7,212 nt of DNA from assembly GCA_003661125.1 (NCBI GenBank), contig QMVO01000085.1, positions 1-7,212 of the forward strand, read 5' to 3'. This DNA is from Methanosarcinales archaeon (GTDB lineage: Archaea; Halobacteriota; Syntropharchaeia; Alkanophagales; Methanospirareceae). Under the pieces are notes generated by a model. The model was not told where the DNA came from, did no database searches, and was given only the letters and a program-made list of their open reading frames with translations. How positions within the stretch are numbered: position 1 is the stretch's first letter; the number at the start of each line of letters is the position of its first letter. A program made the position numbers and the translations under genes. Shown piece by piece: positions 6,992 through 7,212 of the stretch.

Positions 6992-7151
6992 AGAAAAATC
7001 GAAAAATCCAAAGCGATAAAAGAGAGGAATAAGATTTTAGGAAAAGGCGAAGCAATGAAGACCTGTGAAAAGATGACAGATTTTTAGCTATTTACTAACT
7101 TCCCATTTGGGCATAAGGTTAGAAAGGGATGAATGCATAGTTATTTTCGAC
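6992..7151 (+). other. Gap after rpl1 with no convincing gene
   Basis: This stretch is purine-rich at first (6992-7080), then has a T5 run at 7081-7085, which may help end the ribosomal transcript, and an inverted repeat at 7095-7122. All three plus-strand frames are broken by stops, for example at 7017, 7030, 7038, 7056, 7074 and 7085. The longest stop-free piece directly after rpl1 (6992-7084) has only a late ATG at 7055, giving ten codons. None of it resembles uL10. Confidence 0.5.
7095..7122 (+). repeat. Nested inverted repeat, possible RNA hairpin
   Basis: CTAAC at 7095-7099 is complementary to GTTAG at 7118-7122, and TT at 7100-7101 can pair with AA at 7115-7116 if one G bulges. Inside, CCC (7102-7104) pairs with GGG (7109-7111) around an ATTT loop, leaving CAT unpaired. 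It lies about 100 bases after rpl1 and about 40 before the ATG at 7164, so it could belong to the 3' end of the ribosomal transcript or the leader of the next gene. Pairing was found by eye, and its stability has not been calculated. Confidence 0.3.
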
Positions 7152-7158
7152 GAGGTGA
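7152..7158 (+). promoter_or_regulatory. Shine-Dalgarno-like site at the right edge
   Basis: GAGGTGA repeats the core of the strong site seen before rpl1 and lies five bases upstream of the ATG at 7164, a normal archaeal spacing. It is the main argument that a gene begins at 7164. Confidence 0.45.
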
Positions 7159-7163
7159 CCAAA

Positions 7164-7212
7164 ATGCCCAACGAAAGGGAAAATTACGAAGGCATAGTGA
7201 AGAGAGGGGTGA
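7164..7212 (+). CDS. Possible start of an unidentified gene, truncated by the window end
   Basis: From the ATG, 16 codons (beginning MPNERENYEGIVKRGV) stay open to the edge. They are charged and show no motif I recognise, and they do not resemble the N terminus of uL10. A GAGGTGA site five bases upstream supports initiation here. The same frame is also open upstream to the stop at 7074-7076, and that part reads as plausible protein with a hydrophobic-then-acidic CIVIFDEV segment like a Walker B strand, but it has no ATG or GTG with a good binding site. So this may instead be the interior of a gene or of a decayed ATPase fragment. Too little is visible to choose between these, and no function is assigned. 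Confidence 0.3.
   Translation, partial: MPNERENYEGIVKRGV

Noticed and set aside
6989..7087. In-frame continuation of rpl1 past its stop, as readthrough or a C-terminal extension
   Set aside because: uL1 proteins normally end at the MGxAVKV segment where the TAA falls. The 31 lysine-rich codons that follow resemble no family.
7055..7087. A ten-codon ORF after rpl1
   Set aside because: Too short, with no good binding site and no recognisable peptide.
1..7212. CRISPR arrays, insertion sequences, tRNA genes or defence systems
   Set aside because: No spaced direct repeats, terminal inverted repeats with transposase frames, tRNA-like TTCRANNC segments in a cloverleaf setting, or defence protein motifs were found on reading both strands.

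Overview
The window is an ordinary-looking piece of an archaeal chromosome carrying seven recognisable genes and the first bases of what may be an eighth. The archaeal assignment rests on a full-length flap endonuclease of the archaeal/eukaryotic FEN1 type ending in a PCNA-binding motif, uL11 and uL1 ribosomal proteins with archaeal sequence features, TATA-like elements ahead of leaderless or nearly leaderless genes, and GAGGTGA-type ribosome binding sites. The DNA looks moderately AT-rich, with heavy use of ATA and AGG/AGA codons. A euryarchaeal methanogen or methane/alkane oxidiser would fit, but the lineage cannot be fixed from these genes alone.

Layout. argC (arginine biosynthesis) is on the plus strand from base 1 to 1017 and converges, with a 10-base gap, on a minus-strand block of four co-directional genes. 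Read in their own direction these are fen (flap endonuclease), purB (adenylosuccinate lyase), pmbA/tldE (TldD/PmbA family) and a sugar-nucleotide epimerase. fen starts at about 5829 and diverges from a plus-strand ribosomal pair, rpl11 (5895-6365) and rpl1 (6368-6991). The 65-base gap between fen and rpl11 holds a perfect 14-base TATA-like palindrome almost midway between the two start codons, so one element could drive both directions. From 6992 to about 7150 I see no convincing gene, only a possible RNA hairpin and a T-run. A good ribosome binding site and ATG at 7152-7166 may begin another gene that runs off the end.

Functionally the genes are housekeeping: arginine synthesis, nucleotide-sugar metabolism, peptide/protein maturation, purine synthesis, Okazaki-fragment processing and the ribosome. 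No pathway joins the minus-strand block; it looks like a loosely assembled archaeal transcription unit. Two starts should be moved inward from the longest reading frame: fen to 5829 and pmbA to 3393.

I found no novel defence system, mobile element, CRISPR array, tRNA or rRNA. The points most worth a second look are the shared palindromic promoter, the absence of uL10 and P1/L12 directly after rpl1, and the unresolved reading frame at the right edge.
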